Positions 25,354 to 25,405 of a stretch of DNA of 25,405 nt are shown in pieces. The position numbers and the translations under genes are program-made. The number at the start of each line of letters is the position of its first letter. The first letter of the stretch is position 1. This stretch comes from CAZKTF01 sp964555565 (GTDB taxonomy: Bacteria; Planctomycetota; JAJSAM01; JAKLKS01). The stretch spans positions 1 to 25,405 of the forward strand of contig CAZKTF010000021.1 in the NCBI GenBank assembly GCA_964555565.1, in the 5' to 3' direction. Below the pieces are notes generated by a model, which made no database searches, had not been told where the DNA came from, and was given only the letters and a program-made list of their open reading frames with translations.

Positions 25354-25405
25354 ATCGCCGTCAAGTTAGCGGGACCTCTTGCGGCGGGTGAAGTGGTGGA
25401 GGGAG

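Overview
This is a very GC-rich window from a diderm (Gram-negative-type) bacterium. A beta-barrel outer-membrane protein, a short outer-membrane polysaccharide export lipoprotein and a Wzc-type tyrosine kinase establish the two-membrane envelope. The large Ser/Thr kinases with zinc ribbons and repeats, the SUMF1-type domain protein and the dispersed GGGGTCAGACCCC repeats suggest Planctomycetota or a similar GC-rich environmental lineage, with Myxococcota as an alternative. That placement is inference. A run of 10 Ns at 23881-23890 shows that this is a scaffolded draft assembly. All convincing genes lie on the + strand; the long minus-strand frames are shadows caused by high GC at third codon positions.

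Positions 1-4638 are an accessory region. A DUF4143-type AAA ATPase sits behind a cluster of CAAGGA boxes and is bracketed by REP-like hairpin repeats. It is followed by a small-protein/nucleotidyltransferase pair, a relic of a phage large-terminase C-terminus, and an AbiEi/AbiEii-type toxin-antitoxin operon. The promoter and start codon of that operon are embedded in a perfectly symmetric four-box operator.

Positions 4911-14720 are a five-gene trans-envelope phosphosignalling operon: a secreted SUMF1-like protein, a lipoprotein, a 1242-residue Ser/Thr kinase with three zinc ribbons and about eight 50-residue helical repeats, a membrane-anchored PP2C phosphatase with an extracytoplasmic half, and a second kinase with about six membrane helices.

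Positions 14876-20816 look like a polysaccharide export set: an unrecognised exported protein, a beta-barrel, a short OPX lipoprotein and a Wzc-like BY-kinase with a Tyr-rich tail. This fits the composite OPX/beta-barrel export route. No glycosyltransferase, flippase or polymerase is present in the window. An S41 processing protease follows.

Positions 22178-25243 are tightly coupled housekeeping genes: tsaD, larB (its frame interrupted only by the N gap) and carA. The window ends in a REP-like repeat pair.

The strongest candidates for something under-described are the kinase/phosphatase/kinase operon joined to an export locus, and the AbiE-like module, whose antitoxin carries a PD-(D/E)XK-like signature and a symmetric operator over its own start codon. 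No CRISPR array, rRNA, tRNA or complete insertion sequence was seen.
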